A stretch of DNA of 64,000 nucleotides, taken from positions 62,001 to 126,000 of the forward strand of contig NZ_JADEWH010000004.1 of assembly GCF_015207755.1 (NCBI RefSeq), given 5' to 3'. Shown piece by piece: positions 26,843 to 36,769 of the stretch. Made by a program: the position numbers and the translations under genes. The notes under the pieces were generated by a model. That model saw only the letters and a list, made by a program, of their open reading frames with translations. It searched no databases and was not told the origin of the DNA. Source of the stretch: Nodularia sp. LEGE 06071 (lineage in GTDB: Bacteria > Cyanobacteriota > Cyanobacteriia > Cyanobacteriales > Nostocaceae). The stretch's first letter is position 1; every line of letters starts with the position of its first letter.

Positions 26843-29197
26843 ATGTCTCTGCGTGAATACAAACCCGGAAATACTTTCCCTGGTGTCATCGGCCGGACAG
26901 TTGATAAATCCAGTCCAGCTTGGCCAGAACCATTGCGGGCAAAAGAAGGTACATCAAACGTCCTATTTATCGTTTTCGATGATACAGGTTTTGGACAATT
27001 TGGCAGCTACGGAAGTCCCATCAAAACACCCAACCTAGACGCACTAGCCGCTAATGGCTTACGCTACAACAATTTACACACAACGGCCTTGTGTTCACCC
27101 ACCCGTTCTTGTCTGCTGACTGGGCGCAATCACCATTCTAACGCCATGTCTTGCATTACAGAAGGTTCTACAGGTTATCCCGGTGGTAATGGAAACATTC
27201 CCTTTGAGAATGGGTTTCTTTCAGAGATATTACTCCAGAAGGGTTATAACACCTATGCGTTGGGAAAATGGCATTTAACCCCCTCAGACCAACTTTCAGC
27301 CGCAGGACCCTATGATCGCTGGCCTCTCGGTCGCGGTTTTGAACGTTTTTATGGCTTTTTGGGCGGAGAAACCCACCAGTATTATCCAGATTTGGTTTAT
27401 GATAACCACACCGTCAAGCCAGACAAGACCCCCGCAGAAGGCTACCATTTGACGGAAGACTTAGCAGACAAGGCCATTAGCTTTATCGCTGATGCCAAGC
27501 AAATTGCCCCAAATAAGCCCTTTTTCATGTATTTTTGTCCGGGGGCAATGCACGCCCCCCATCATGTCCCCAAAGAATGGGCTGATGCCTACGCCGGACA
27601 ATTTGATGATGGTTGGGAAGCTTACAGGGAGAAGGTTTTTGCTCGTCAGAGGGAAATGGGGATTGTTCCCGCTGATGCCGAACTTTCTCGTCATGATCCT
27701 GATGTCCCGCACTGGGATACTCTCTCAGCAGCAGAGAAACGGCTTTATGCCCGGATGATGGAAGTATATGCTGGTTTTTTAACCCATACTGACTACCATA
27801 TCGGTCGTTTACTCGATTTCCTCAAATCTATCGGTGAGTTCGAGAATACTGTAATTATGGTGATCTCGGACAATGGCGCAAGTTCGGAAGGGGGACCAAC
27901 TGGTTCAGTGAATGAGAACCTGTTTTTTAACAATGTCCCAGAATCCCTAGAGGAAAATCTCAAAGCCTTGGATAAACTAGGCAGTGCCGAAACCTTTAAC
28001 CATTATGCTTGGGGCTGGACTTGGGCAGGAAATACGCCTTTCCGGCGTTGGAAACGGGAAACCTATCGGGGAGGAATCAGCGACCCTTTAATTGTGCATT
28101 GGAGTCAAGGTATTGAGGCAAAAGGAGAAATTCGGACTCAGTATGCTCATGCTATTGACCTTGTGCCGACGGTGCTGGAACTACTGGAAATTGCACCACC
28201 GAGAACGATTAAGGGTGTGACTCAATCTCCCATTGAAGGTGTCAGTTTTGCCCATACTTTTAATCATAGTACCGCACCTACTAAGCACCTGACTCAATAT
28301 TTCGAGATGATGGGACATCGTTCTCTTTACTATGATGGTTGGCGGGCGGTTTGTCCTTGGCCGGGTCCTTCATTTACAGAAGCGGGGCAGTTTTTTGGTG
28401 AGGCGATTTCGGCGGAAACTCTGACAGATTTGGATACTCATCATTGGGAACTGTATCACGTTGCCTCAGATTTTGCGGAAAATCACAATATTGCGACTGA
28501 TAATCGCCCTAAGCTAATTGAGATGATTGCCACTTGGTATGTAGAGGCTGGTAAGTATAATGTGTTGCCTGTGGATGGACGTGGCGTGCAACGACTGGCG
28601 GAAGAACGCCCGCAAATTACTGTCAATCGTAGCCGCTATGTTTACTATCCTCATACTCAAGCGATTCCAGCCAATAGTGCGGTGAGGGTGTTAAATCGTC
28701 CCCACAGTATTACGGCTGATGTGGAGATTCCCACAGGTGGCGCAGAAGGGGTATTACTGGCTCACGGGGGTAATGATAGCGGCTATTCTTTCTATGTCCA
28801 AAATGGCAAACTGCACTGGGTTCATAACTATGTGGGGCGATTCCTATATCATGTCGAATCTGGGTCATCAGTGTCGGTAGGTCGCCACCAGTTGCGCTTT
28901 GAATTTAAAGTCACGGGTCAACCAGATTTAGCCAAGGGAAAAGGAACGCCAGGACGCGCCCAACTTTATATTGATGAGAAATTGGTCGGGCAGATTGATG
29001 TGCCTGTAACTACTCCTTTAGCACTAGGTTTGACCAGTGGTGTCACCTGTGGAATTGCCCCTGGTGCGCCTGTAACACCGGATTATGAGCCGCCTTTTAA
29101 GTTTACGGGTAAGATTTTCTGTGTGATGGTGGATGTTAGTGGCGATTTGATTCAAGATCGGGAAGCTGAAATGCGGACTATTATGGCGCGACAGTAG
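26843..29197 (+). CDS. Arylsulfatase
   Basis: The 784-residue protein starts at ATG 26843 (an in-frame TTG at 26807 is less likely). It is of the alkaline phosphatase-superfamily sulfatase type: metal-binding FDDTGFGQFGSYG (about 45-57), the formylglycine-forming motif CSPTR (C84), GRNHH, ALGKWHL and VISDNGAS near 355. The C-terminal ~250 residues form a beta-rich domain. It hydrolyses sulfate esters after Cys-to-formylglycine maturation. No signal peptide is evident from the ATG. Length is above the usual 500-600, owing to the extra C-terminal domain. Confidence 0.95.
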   Translation: MSLREYKPGNTFPGVIGRTVDKSSPAWPEPLRAKEGTSNVLFIVFDDTGFGQFGSYGSPIKTPNLDALAANGLRYNNLHTTALCSPTRSCLLTGRNHHSNAMSCITEGSTGYPGGNGNIPFENGFLSEILLQKGYNTYALGKWHLTPSDQLSAAGPYDRWPLGRGFERFYGFLGGETHQYYPDLVYDNHTVKPDKTPAEGYHLTEDLADKAISFIADAKQIAPNKPFFMYFCPGAMHAPHHVPKEWADAYAGQFDDGWEAYREKVFARQREMGIVPADAELSRHDPDVPHWDTLSAAEKRLYARMMEVYAGFLTHTDYHIGRLLDFLKSIGEFENTVIMVISDNGASSEGGPTGSVNENLFFNNVPESLEENLKALDKLGSAETFNHYAWGWTWAGNTPFRRWKRETYRGGISDPLIVHWSQGIEAKGEIRTQYAHAIDLVPTVLELLEIAPPRTIKGVTQSPIEGVSFAHTFNHSTAPTKHLTQYFEMMGHRSLYYDGWRAVCPWPGPSFTEAGQFFGEAISAETLTDLDTHHWELYHVASDFAENHNIATDNRPKLIEMIATWYVEAGKYNVLPVDGRGVQRLAEERPQITVNRSRYVYYPHTQAIPANSAVRVLNRPHSITADVEIPTGGAEGVLLAHGGNDSGYSFYVQNGKLHWVHNYVGRFLYHVESGSSVSVGRHQLRFEFKVTGQPDLAKGKGTPGRAQLYIDEKLVGQIDVPVTTPLALGLTSGVTCGIAPGAPVTPDYEPPFKFTGKIFCVMVDVSGDLIQDREAEMRTIMARQ

Positions 29198-29616
29198 GTG
29201 GATGTCTCTGTGACACTCCCTGCGATAAATCGACGGGGATTCTTGGTTCAACGAAACCACTTAACCTAGAGTCCTTGCGTCGTCTAAACCAGAGGGCGTA
29301 AGCCTACCGCTAGGCATAGGGCTTTAGCGTTAATTCGGGTATGCCCTACCCTATTTGCATTAGTGCAAGTCCTGTTTGGTTTGAAACAAATTGTCTCAAA
29401 ATGCTGATTCGTGTTTCGACTTCGCTCAACACAAGTCTAGCCTCTATAAATCTTTTATGCGATTGCTCATTTACCCCCGAAACCAGAAGGAAGAACTCAG
29501 GACTAAGGACTAATGACTCCGCGCAGGGGGTTAACTTTTCCATAATTTAACTGATGTGTTGTTTATATAATTTATGCTTATATAACTATAAAAGGATAAA
29601 ACATGAAAACAGTGTC
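29198..29616. other. Intergenic region with short palindromic repeats
   Basis: A hairpin GCCTA-CCGC-TAGGC (29302-29315) lies in the repeat-like segment GCGTAAGCCTACCGCTAGGC. Phrases such as TTCGACTTCGCTCAACAC and GACTAAGGACTAATGACTC look like dispersed cyanobacterial repeats. No gene is supported here. Confidence 0.55.
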
Positions 29617-30693
29617 ATGGTTAAGTCTCTCGAAACTTCCGACCCTCAATTACTGAAGCCTGGTATTAAAGCCCCTGTTCAGGAAACGTTGTTAACACCC
29701 AGGTTTTACACCACTGACTTTGAGGCGGTGGCAAATTTGGATATTTCGGCGAATGAGACTGAGTTACAGGCGGTTGTGGAAGAGTTGCGGGCTGACTATA
29801 ACCGCCATCACTTTGTGCGCGATGAAGAGTTTAAGCAATCGTGGGATCACGTTGATGGAGAAAAACGCCGCGCTTTTATTGACTTTTTGGAGCGTTCATG
29901 CACTTCTGAGTTTTCGGGGTTTCTGCTGTTTAAAGAATTATCCCGCCGACTCAAAACCAAAAATCCCCTCTTGGCGGATGCCTTTAATTATATGGCACGG
30001 GATGAAGCCCGCCATGCCGGATTTCTGAATAAATCGATGGCAGATTTTAATCTGTCTCTAGATTTAAGCTACTTAACGAAGCACCGCACATATACTTTTT
30101 TCCCGCCTGAGTGGGTAATTTACACAGTTTACCTATCGGAGAAAATTGGTTACTGGCGCTATATCTTAGTCCATCGCCATATGGAGGCAAATCCTGAATA
30201 TCAATTTTATCCTCTGTTCCGTAAATTTGAAAGTTGGTGTCAGGACGAAAACAGACATGGGGATTTCTTTAAGGCGTTACTGCGATCGCAACCAAAATTA
30301 TGGAACAATTGGCGATCGCGTTTGTGGGTGCGTTTCTTTTTGCTGACTGTATTTGTCACCCATACCATTACAGTATTTGAACGGGCGACATTTTATGAAG
30401 CCATTGGCATACATCCCCGCAAATACAATAATAGAGTTATTCAGGAGACAAATAATACCTCTGCACGGGCATTTCCTCTGATTTTGGATACTAATCACCC
30501 GCAGTTTTTCTGGCGGTTAGAACAGTGTTTCCTCAGTACTCAGAGATTAACGGAGATTAAAGAAAGTCCTCGTTCTCCATTTGTCAAGTTTTGGCAAAAA
30601 ATCCCGCCCATGTTCTCGATTCTTTCTCATATGTTGCGGCTTTACTTGATTAAACCCATTGATGCGGAATCAACACGCGCGACAGTTCATTGA
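29617..30693 (+). CDS. acsF: Mg-protoporphyrin IX monomethyl ester oxidative cyclase, ChlAII (low-oxygen) type
   Basis: This is the second cyclase in the window, 358 residues from ATG 29617. Upstream in-frame codons from 29554 would add a Cys/Tyr-rich peptide unlike the family. Di-iron motifs are intact: [19 protein letters not shown] and [11 protein letters not shown]. The N-terminal PQLLKPGIKAPVQETLL and the HRTYTFFPPEWVIYTVYL segment are of the type I associate with ChlAII of Synechocystis, induced under micro-oxic conditions. There ChlAII is linked with ho2 and hemN; here only hemN is near, 3.3 kb away and divergent, and no ho2 is seen. Confidence 0.95.
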   Translation: MVKSLETSDPQLLKPGIKAPVQETLLTPRFYTTDFEAVANLDISANETELQAVVEELRADYNRHHFVRDEEFKQSWDHVDGEKRRAFIDFLERSCTSEFSGFLLFKELSRRLKTKNPLLADAFNYMARDEARHAGFLNKSMADFNLSLDLSYLTKHRTYTFFPPEWVIYTVYLSEKIGYWRYILVHRHMEANPEYQFYPLFRKFESWCQDENRHGDFFKALLRSQPKLWNNWRSRLWVRFFLLTVFVTHTITVFERATFYEAIGIHPRKYNNRVIQETNNTSARAFPLILDTNHPQFFWRLEQCFLSTQRLTEIKESPRSPFVKFWQKIPPMFSILSHMLRLYLIKPIDAESTRATVH

Positions 30694-30724
30694 ACATCAA
30701 ATGCAGCAAATATCGAGAGGCTCC

Positions 30725-30762
30725 GATCCCCGACTTTTTGAAGAAATTGGGGATCTTTTTGT
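30725..30762 (+). repeat. GATCCCCGACTT hairpin repeat, copy 3 (probable terminator of acsF type II)
   Basis: GATCCCCGACTTTTT (30725-30739) and AAGAAATTGGGGATC (30741-30755) form a slightly decayed copy of the 9230/11572 repeat, followed by TTTTTG. It is 31 bp after the acsF stop and correctly oriented to terminate it. The flank GAGAGGCTC is shared with copy 2. Confidence 0.85.
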
Positions 30763-30853
30763 TTTGTGTGAAAATCATCGCCGCTAACCTCCCCTCAGAT
30801 ATCAAAACTTTGTATCCTAAATTCATAGGGCTTAATATTTCTTTGAAAAATTT

Positions 30854-33127
30854 GTGCAGGAAGATTTTAGACTAATTGTTGATTTAGTTACAGTTCTCGC
30901 CGTCGCCGCCTGTGGTGGGCTATTGGCTTCAGTTTTACGCCAACCTGTGCTGCTGGGCTATCTGATCGGCGGGATGATTGTGGGGCCAGCCGGTCTGGGA
31001 GTGATTAAAGAAGTTATTCAAGTAGAAACTCTGGCTCAGTTCGGTGTCGCCTTTTTATTATTTGCTTTGGGTGTAGAATTTTCCTTTTCTGAACTCAAAA
31101 AAGTCAAAGCGATCGCATTGGGAGGTGGTGGGCTACAAATTGTCTTAACGATTCTGTTCACGGTTATAGTCTGCGGGATCACCGGGGCTGGGGAAGAATT
31201 ACCTGCTAAAGGTGTATTTTTGGGGTCAATTTTATCTTTATCTTCTACCGCAGTTGTCCTCAAGTGCTTAATGGAGCGCAATGAAACCGAAACGCCTCAC
31301 GGACAAGTGATGCTGGGGATTTTGGTAGTGCAGGATTTAGCACTGGGACTAATGATTGCTGTATTACCAGCCTTGAATCAACCAGCAGAAACTATTGGAA
31401 TTGCAGTGCTGACAGCATTACTGCGGCTGTCTTTATTTGCTGGAGGTGCAGTATTAGTGGGGATTTGGGTGATTCCGCGTTTGTTGCGAATCCTCGCCCG
31501 CACGGAAAGCCGAGAATTATTTTTATTAGGCGTAGTAACGCTGTGTTTAGGGATTGCGCTGCTGACTGAACATTTAGGACTCTCCATTGAAATGGGGGCG
31601 TTTGTCGCAGGTTTAATGATTTCCGAGGTGGAATACGCCGACCAAACTTTAACTTATGTCGAACCACTGCGAGATATTTGTGCTAGTTTATTTTTTGTCG
31701 CCATTGGGATGTTAATTGACCCGGTGTTTTTGTGGCAGAATCTAGAATTGATTTTGGTATTGGTAGCACTGGTATTCGTCGGTAAGTTTTTAATTATCAC
31801 ACCTTTGGTAAAACTGTTTCGCTATCCGTTAAAAACAGCTTTAATTGCGGGGTTAGGACTAGCGCAAATTGGGGAATTTTCCTTTGTGTTAGCCAGTGAA
31901 GGGCAAGCTTTGGGGTTAGTTTCTCGCCGCATATATTTGCTGATTTTAGGAACCACAGCAGTTACCCTGATGCTGACTCCCTTTGTGATGCGATTAGTGC
32001 CATTCTTATTTAACTTTGCCGAATCAATTCCTTGGTTGCAACCATATTTAGCAGAAATTTATCCGCGTGATGTTTCAGAAAATTTACCTTCAAAAAGTCA
32101 TTTTGTCGTCTGCGGCTATGGGCGAGTGGGGAAGAATTTGGTGAGGTTGTTACAAAAGCACAATTTACCTGTGGTAGTTATCGACCAATCGGAAAGAAGA
32201 ATCCAGCAATTACGGGAGGAGGGAGTGCCTTATGTCTATGGTAATTGTGTGAGTCTTCACGTTCTGGAAACTGCGGGGGTGAATAATGCCAAAGGAATGG
32301 CGATCGCACTTCCTGACCCCATGAGTACCAGGCTTTCCCTAAAACGAGCTTTGGAATTGTGTCCAGAATTAGATTTGGTTGTCCGCGCTACTCAAGATAA
32401 AAATATTGAAGTGCTGTATCAACTTGGGGCGAAGGAAGTAGTCCAACCAGAATTTGAAGCTAGCTTAGAAATGACCAGCCATTTATTAACAGGCTTAGGG
32501 TTTTCATCCTTCTTGGTACAGCAGGAAATGAAGCAAATTCGCAACGATCATTATTTAGCATTGCGACCAGAGCGATCGCCTTCACAAGTTTCCCGTGATT
32601 TGCAGCAAGCTACCCGTGATTTAAATCGCCGTTGGTATACCCTACCATCTGGGTCACCCCTGATTAATATGAGTTTAGGAGAAGCAGATATCCGCTACTT
32701 AACAGGGGCAAGTTTGATGGCTATTCGCCGGGCTAACGAAGCCGAAATAGATTATCCCGATGCTCAAACTAGATTAGAAGCAGGCGATCGCTTGTTGCTA
32801 GTGGGCGCAGCGGAGGAATTAGGCGCTTTAGAAGAATTTGCTCAGGGAAAGGTGGCGATTCCTGGGGAAAATAAAGCTTGTCAGTGGATTACAGTTCATG
32901 CTGATTCTCCCGTTTTCGGGATCACCATTGCAGATTTGGATCTTAACCCAGAATCAGGAGTCCAAGTGCAAGCGATCCGGCGAGATGGTAAATTTATCCG
33001 CAGTCCTGAGCAAAAAACAGATTTCCGAGTGGGTGATCAAGTGCTGTTATGTGGTAAATTGTCGAGTTTAAATCAACTACAACCATTTTTTGCTAGCACA
33101 ACACCTTTAACTCAATCTTATTCTTAA
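30854..33127 (+). CDS. CPA2-family cation:proton antiporter with RCK (TrkA) domains, KefB-like
   Basis: The 757-residue protein has about 12 transmembrane helices (residues 1-395), with QPVLLGYLIGGMIVGPAGLG, QFGVAFLLFALGVEF, SLSSTAVVLKCL and LGLAQIGEFSFVLASEG. A TrkA-N/RCK domain follows (VVCGYGRVGKNLVRLL, about 417-432), then two C-terminal RCK_C-type domains (about 595-665 and 675-750). Such proteins exchange K+ or Na+ for H+ across the membrane, gated by nucleotides. The start is GTG 30854, as no ATG fits before the first helix. It ends 7 bp from the hfq stop on the opposite strand. Confidence 0.93.
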   Translation: MQEDFRLIVDLVTVLAVAACGGLLASVLRQPVLLGYLIGGMIVGPAGLGVIKEVIQVETLAQFGVAFLLFALGVEFSFSELKKVKAIALGGGGLQIVLTILFTVIVCGITGAGEELPAKGVFLGSILSLSSTAVVLKCLMERNETETPHGQVMLGILVVQDLALGLMIAVLPALNQPAETIGIAVLTALLRLSLFAGGAVLVGIWVIPRLLRILARTESRELFLLGVVTLCLGIALLTEHLGLSIEMGAFVAGLMISEVEYADQTLTYVEPLRDICASLFFVAIGMLIDPVFLWQNLELILVLVALVFVGKFLIITPLVKLFRYPLKTALIAGLGLAQIGEFSFVLASEGQALGLVSRRIYLLILGTTAVTLMLTPFVMRLVPFLFNFAESIPWLQPYLAEIYPRDVSENLPSKSHFVVCGYGRVGKNLVRLLQKHNLPVVVIDQSERRIQQLREEGVPYVYGNCVSLHVLETAGVNNAKGMAIALPDPMSTRLSLKRALELCPELDLVVRATQDKNIEVLYQLGAKEVVQPEFEASLEMTSHLLTGLGFSSFLVQQEMKQIRNDHYLALRPERSPSQVSRDLQQATRDLNRRWYTLPSGSPLINMSLGEADIRYLTGASLMAIRRANEAEIDYPDAQTRLEAGDRLLLVGAAEELGALEEFAQGKVAIPGENKACQWITVHADSPVFGITIADLDLNPESGVQVQAIRRDGKFIRSPEQKTDFRVGDQVLLCGKLSSLNQLQPFFASTTPLTQSYS

Positions 33128-33134
33128 CTCAGTA

Positions 33135-33350
33135 CTACTTAGATTTGTAGTAAGCGATCGCTTGTTTCCAAATCGTGAGTTGCTGATTACGATCATCCAC
33201 AATACAAATACAGTTTTGATCTTGCCAGAAAATCTTACCTGTCACCAGATCACCCGTTAGCAGTTTCAACTCGATTTCTGCTTTCTGTTTAACTAGTTCT
33301 TGTAGTTGTCGAATGCTAGGTAGTGACGTATCAAATTCAGTTGTAGGCAT
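33135..33350 (-). CDS. hfq: Cyanobacterial Hfq
   Basis: The 71-residue Sm-like protein starts MPTTEFDTSLPSIRQLQELV. The Sm core includes LLTGDLVTGKIFWQDQNCICI and ends TIWKQAIAYYKSK, the cyanobacterial version of the YKHAIS motif. Cyanobacterial Hfq lacks much of the RNA-binding surface of E. coli Hfq and, in Synechocystis, acts with the type IV pilus machinery. It is divergent from dapF, an arrangement I recall in other Nostocales. Confidence 0.93.
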   Translation of the reverse strand: MPTTEFDTSLPSIRQLQELVKQKAEIELKLLTGDLVTGKIFWQDQNCICIVDDRNQQLTIWKQAIAYYKSK

Positions 33351-33360
33351 TTTTAGTTAT

Positions 33361-33405
33361 AAGGGAGTAGGGAGTAGGGAGTAGAAAGTAGAAAGTAGGA
33401 ACTGG
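33361..33405. repeat. GGGAGTA heptamer repeat (STRR)
   Basis: GGGAGTAGGGAGTAGGGAGTAG is followed by degenerate GAAAGTA units, between the divergent hfq and dapF starts. It is one of several heptamer arrays in the window (18451, 40273, 57393, 59892). Confidence 0.8.
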
Positions 33406-33488
33406 GAAAATTATTTGCTCTGATTTAAAACCCAATATCACATACCCAATACTCTATCCCTAATCATTGATAATTCATCATAGGAAAA

Positions 33489-34328
33489 ATGGCAATCGAA
33501 ATTACTAAGTATCACGGTCTGGGAAATGATTTTATTTTAGTTGACAATCGCGCGTCATCCTTACCATTAGTGACTCCTGAGCAAGCAATCAAATTGTGCG
33601 ATCGCCACTTTGGTATCGGGGCTGATGGTGTAATTTTTGCTTTACCTGGAGAACACGGTGCTGATTACACCATGCGGATTTTTAATTCCGATGGTTCAGA
33701 ACCGGAAATGTGTGGGAATGGGATTCGCTGTTTAGGCAGATTTATCGCCGATTTAGAAGGCGAATCTCGAAACAAAGACTCATATCGGATTCATACCTTA
33801 GCTGGCGTGATGACACCTCAACTCATGGCTGATGGTCAAGTTAAGGTGGATATGGGTTTACCGAGATTACTAGCTGAAGAAATTCCCACAACTCTGGGTT
33901 CCACCGATACAAAAGTGATTAATCAACCCCTAGAAGTAGCGGATCAAACTTGGGAAGTTACCTGTGTCAGTATGGGAAATCCCCACTGTATTACCTTTGT
34001 GTCAGATGTCGCCGCTATTCCTCTAGAAATTATCGGTCCTCAATTTGAACATCACCCAGCCTTTCCCCAACGCATAAATACTGAATTTATTCAAGTAGTC
34101 AGTCGAGACTATGTAAAAATGCGGGTATGGGAACGAGGCGCAGGTATAACATTAGCTTGTGGTACAGGTGCTTGTGCTGCCTTAGTCGCTGGTGTATTGA
34201 CTGGAAATTGCGATCGCATCGCCACAGTCGAATTACCTGGTGGCTGCTTGCAAATTGAATGGTCAGAACTCGACCAACGAGTTTACATGACAGGGCCAGC
34301 CGAACGAGTATTTACAGGTCAACTGTAA
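33489..34328 (+). CDS. dapF: Diaminopimelate epimerase
   Basis: The 279-residue enzyme makes meso-diaminopimelate for lysine and peptidoglycan. The two catalytic cysteines are in [12 protein letters not shown] and [23 protein letters not shown] near residues 7-19 and MGNPHCITF are the usual conserved blocks. Its 3' end overlaps the convergent glycosylase gene by 17 bp. Confidence 0.98.
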   Translation: MAIEITKYHGLGNDFILVDNRASSLPLVTPEQAIKLCDRHFGIGADGVIFALPGEHGADYTMRIFNSDGSEPEMCGNGIRCLGRFIADLEGESRNKDSYRIHTLAGVMTPQLMADGQVKVDMGLPRLLAEEIPTTLGSTDTKVINQPLEVADQTWEVTCVSMGNPHCITFVSDVAAIPLEIIGPQFEHHPAFPQRINTEFIQVVSRDYVKMRVWERGAGITLACGTGACAALVAGVLTGNCDRIATVELPGGCLQIEWSELDQRVYMTGPAERVFTGQL

Positions 34329-34992
34329 CTGATTTTTTCTTGGCATTACTGAGATAGTAATGCCATAAGATTCTGGTAGCAACTGCGCGCCACGGTCGCC
34401 AGTTTTGAGCCATGACTTCTATTTGTGCGGGTGTTGGACGTGTTGGCAATCCTTTGATATTCTGGAGAGCGATCGCAATTCCTAAATCGCCTTTAGGAAA
34501 GACATCAGGACGTTTCAGCGCCATCAGCAAGTAGATATCAACTGTCCAATCTCCAATACCTTTAATCAGCTTTAACTCAGTTCTAATCGCAGTTTCATCC
34601 ATTGTCTCTAGCTGGGCGAGATCAAGCTGACCAGTGAGAATTGCATCTGCTAATTCACGACAATAGCGCATCTTTTGCCGACTAAAACCAATTTCTTGTA
34701 ATTGAACATCGCCAAGTTTAATAAAATTTTCTGGTGTAAGCGAGATTACAACTCCAGCTAATCGATTAAATACAGCTTTCGCAGCCGCTAAGGAAACTTG
34801 CTGTTCCAGAATAATTCTCAACAACGTGGGAAAACCCGATTCTCTTTCCCATCTGGGTGGACTTCCTAGCGTCTCTAAAATCCGAGCCAAATCGCTGTCA
34901 ATCTTAGCCAGCACTTCCAAACCATAGGTAAAACTTTCTGTAGTCAAAGATAATATTTCAGGTATTGGTGTTGCTGATTCTCTCAGTGTCAT
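34312..34992 (-). CDS. DNA-3-methyladenine glycosylase (AlkA-like, HhH-GPD)
   Basis: The 226-residue protein is of the helix-hairpin-helix GPD superfamily. [18 protein letters not shown] marks the N-terminal helices, [20 protein letters not shown] is the HhH, and the catalytic Asp is in FPKGDLGIA. It has the C-terminal [18 protein letters not shown] helix. It removes alkylated bases in base excision repair. It lacks the N-terminal beta domain of E. coli AlkA, like many bacterial AlkA proteins. Confidence 0.92.
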   Translation of the reverse strand: MTLRESATPIPEILSLTTESFTYGLEVLAKIDSDLARILETLGSPPRWERESGFPTLLRIILEQQVSLAAAKAVFNRLAGVVISLTPENFIKLGDVQLQEIGFSRQKMRYCRELADAILTGQLDLAQLETMDETAIRTELKLIKGIGDWTVDIYLLMALKRPDVFPKGDLGIAIALQNIKGLPTRPTPAQIEVMAQNWRPWRAVATRILWHYYLSNAKKKSVTVDL

Positions 34993-35293
34993 CTTTTTAA
35001 CCTTTGATCAACGAAAATATTTAGGAGATTAAACCACAGATGTGTTTTCGCTGATTACCTTTTTGTCAAAAAACTATTCAGGATCAAATTATAGTGCGAT
35101 CGCCTGAGTTTGGTATGATTGAGCATCTATGCACACAATTCTGAGAATATGCCGTTCTAATTACCGCAAAATTGAAGGGATATAACTCGTACCCATTATG
35201 GGGAGAAATTAAATCAGTTATCAGTTATCAAAGCATGAGGTGGGAGATTTATATTTGCTACCAACGCCTATGACTAATCAGCTTTGAGTGATA

Positions 35294-35319
35294 GCGGTAT
35301 GCACTTGCGGTATGCACTT
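35294..35319. repeat. 13-bp tandem duplication
   Basis: GCGGTATGCACTT occurs twice in direct tandem (35294-35306 and 35307-35319), 25 bp before the MITE target-site repeat. Nothing else in the 350-bp region 34993-35343 looks like a gene. Confidence 0.85.
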
Positions 35320-35343
35320 GAATGAATTACATCATAGTCCCCT

Positions 35344-35510
35344 CCTCGCTTGCGCTACGGTGTACACACAAGTTCTTCCTACCTGCGTTTGAGCCTGTTT
35401 CGCCCCCTAAATCCCCCAAGTTTGGGGGACTTTGAAAATTCTTGTTCCCCCATAATTGGGGGTTAGGGGGCGATTCGATCACTTGTGTGTACACGGTAGC
35501 CTCGCTTGCG
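35344..35510. mobile_element. 145-bp MITE, copy 1, with 11-bp target-site duplication
   Basis: The element spans 35355-35499. Its ends CTACGGTGTACACACAAGT and (reverse) CTACCGTGTACACACAAGT are near-perfect terminal inverted repeats. The flanking direct repeat is CCTCGCTTGCG at 35344-35354 and 35500-35510. Inside are nested palindromes of CCCCC/GGGGG blocks (CCCCCTAAATCCCCC.. and ..GGGGGTTAGGGGG). There is no coding sequence. Removing it restores a palindromic CCCTCC-CTTGC-GGGGAGGG-type repeat. A 145-bp copy in the opposite orientation is at 47380-47524. Confidence 0.88.
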
Positions 35511-35642
35511 GGGAGGGGGTTGGGGGTGGGGTTCTTGTATCTCACTCAACCGAGAACCGTTATATAATTTTTCAATCGTCAGTTAATTCCGAAATATTGC
35601 GGAAATGAAACCCAATTATATTTCTTAACTGATAACTGATAA

Positions 35643-36734
35643 TTACACATTAAATCGGAATAACATTACATCCCCTTCTTGCACAATATATTCTTTTCCT
35701 TCACTGCGAACTAAGCCTTTCTCCTTCGCCGCATTCATCGAACCATGTGTAACTAAAGCATCATAAGCTACGGTTTCAGCGCGAATAAATCCCCGCTCAA
35801 AATCCGAGTGAATCACACCTGCTGCTTGGGGTGCAGACATTCCAGCATTAATTGTCCAAGCACGGGTTTCTTTCGGTCCACAGGTAAAATATGTCCGCAA
35901 TCCCAAAAGGGTATAAGTCGCCCGAATCAAAGATTTTAAACCACCTTCTTTAACACCTAAAGATTCCAGAAAATCAGCTTTATCTGCTTCTGGTAATTCC
36001 ACTAATTCCGCTTCTACTTGCGCCGAAACAATCACAACTTGGGCATTTTCACTAGCTGCAACTTGCCGAACTTTTTCCACAAAATCATTGCCCGTGGCTA
36101 ATTCCTCTTCGGAAACATTAGCAGCGTAAATAATTGGTTTATTAGTAAGTAATTCAAACCCCTTAATAATCTCTGCTTCTTCTTCAGACAAACTGACCTG
36201 ACGTACAGATTTACCTTCATTTAAAGCCGCAGCTAATTTTTCCAGAATTGTGATTTCAAACTGGGCATCTTTGCTAGTACGCGCTTGTTTACGAGTGCGG
36301 TCAATTCGGCGTTCAATTTGCGCTAAATCTGATAAACCCAGTTCTAAATTAATGATTTCAATATCTCTGGCTGGGTCAATAGAACCGGCGACGTGGATAA
36401 TATCTTCATTTTCAAAACAACGCACCACATGGATAATGGCATCAACTTCCCGGATGTGGGACAAAAATTGATTACCTAGTCCTTCTCCTTGACTAGCACC
36501 TTTAACCAAGCCAGCGATATCGACAAACTCGACCCGCGCTGGTATGGTTTGTACGGAACTAGCAATGTTAGCCAAAACATTTAAGCGCTCATCCGGTACT
36601 GAGACAATGCCCACATTCGGTTCAATCGTGCAGAAAGGAAAGTTAGCAGCTTCGGCTTTGGCGTTAGCCACTACAGCATTAAATAAAGTAGATTTTCCGA
36701 CGTTGGGAAGTCCGACAATTCCGGCTCTTAGCAT
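35643..36734 (-). CDS. ychF: Ribosome-binding ATPase YchF
   Basis: The 363-residue Obg-family P-loop protein has G1 GLPNVGKSTLFNAV (8-21), G3 DIAGLVKGASQGEGLGNQFL, the altered G4 typical of the ATP-preferring YchF, and the C-terminal TGS domain (YFTCGPKETRAW...GDVMLFRFNV). YchF binds the ribosome and responds to oxidative stress. It is a standard full-length copy. Confidence 0.98.
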   Translation of the reverse strand: MLRAGIVGLPNVGKSTLFNAVVANAKAEAANFPFCTIEPNVGIVSVPDERLNVLANIASSVQTIPARVEFVDIAGLVKGASQGEGLGNQFLSHIREVDAIIHVVRCFENEDIIHVAGSIDPARDIEIINLELGLSDLAQIERRIDRTRKQARTSKDAQFEITILEKLAAALNEGKSVRQVSLSEEEAEIIKGFELLTNKPIIYAANVSEEELATGNDFVEKVRQVAASENAQVVIVSAQVEAELVELPEADKADFLESLGVKEGGLKSLIRATYTLLGLRTYFTCGPKETRAWTINAGMSAPQAAGVIHSDFERGFIRAETVAYDALVTHGSMNAAKEKGLVRSEGKEYIVQEGDVMLFRFNV

Positions 36735-36769
36735 TTTCGATTGGAGATTTTGTTAACTACAAAGTCAAT

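Noticed and set aside
35327-35545. 72-codon minus-strand frame across the MITE
   Set aside because: It simply reads through the inverted repeat and palindromes of the MITE.
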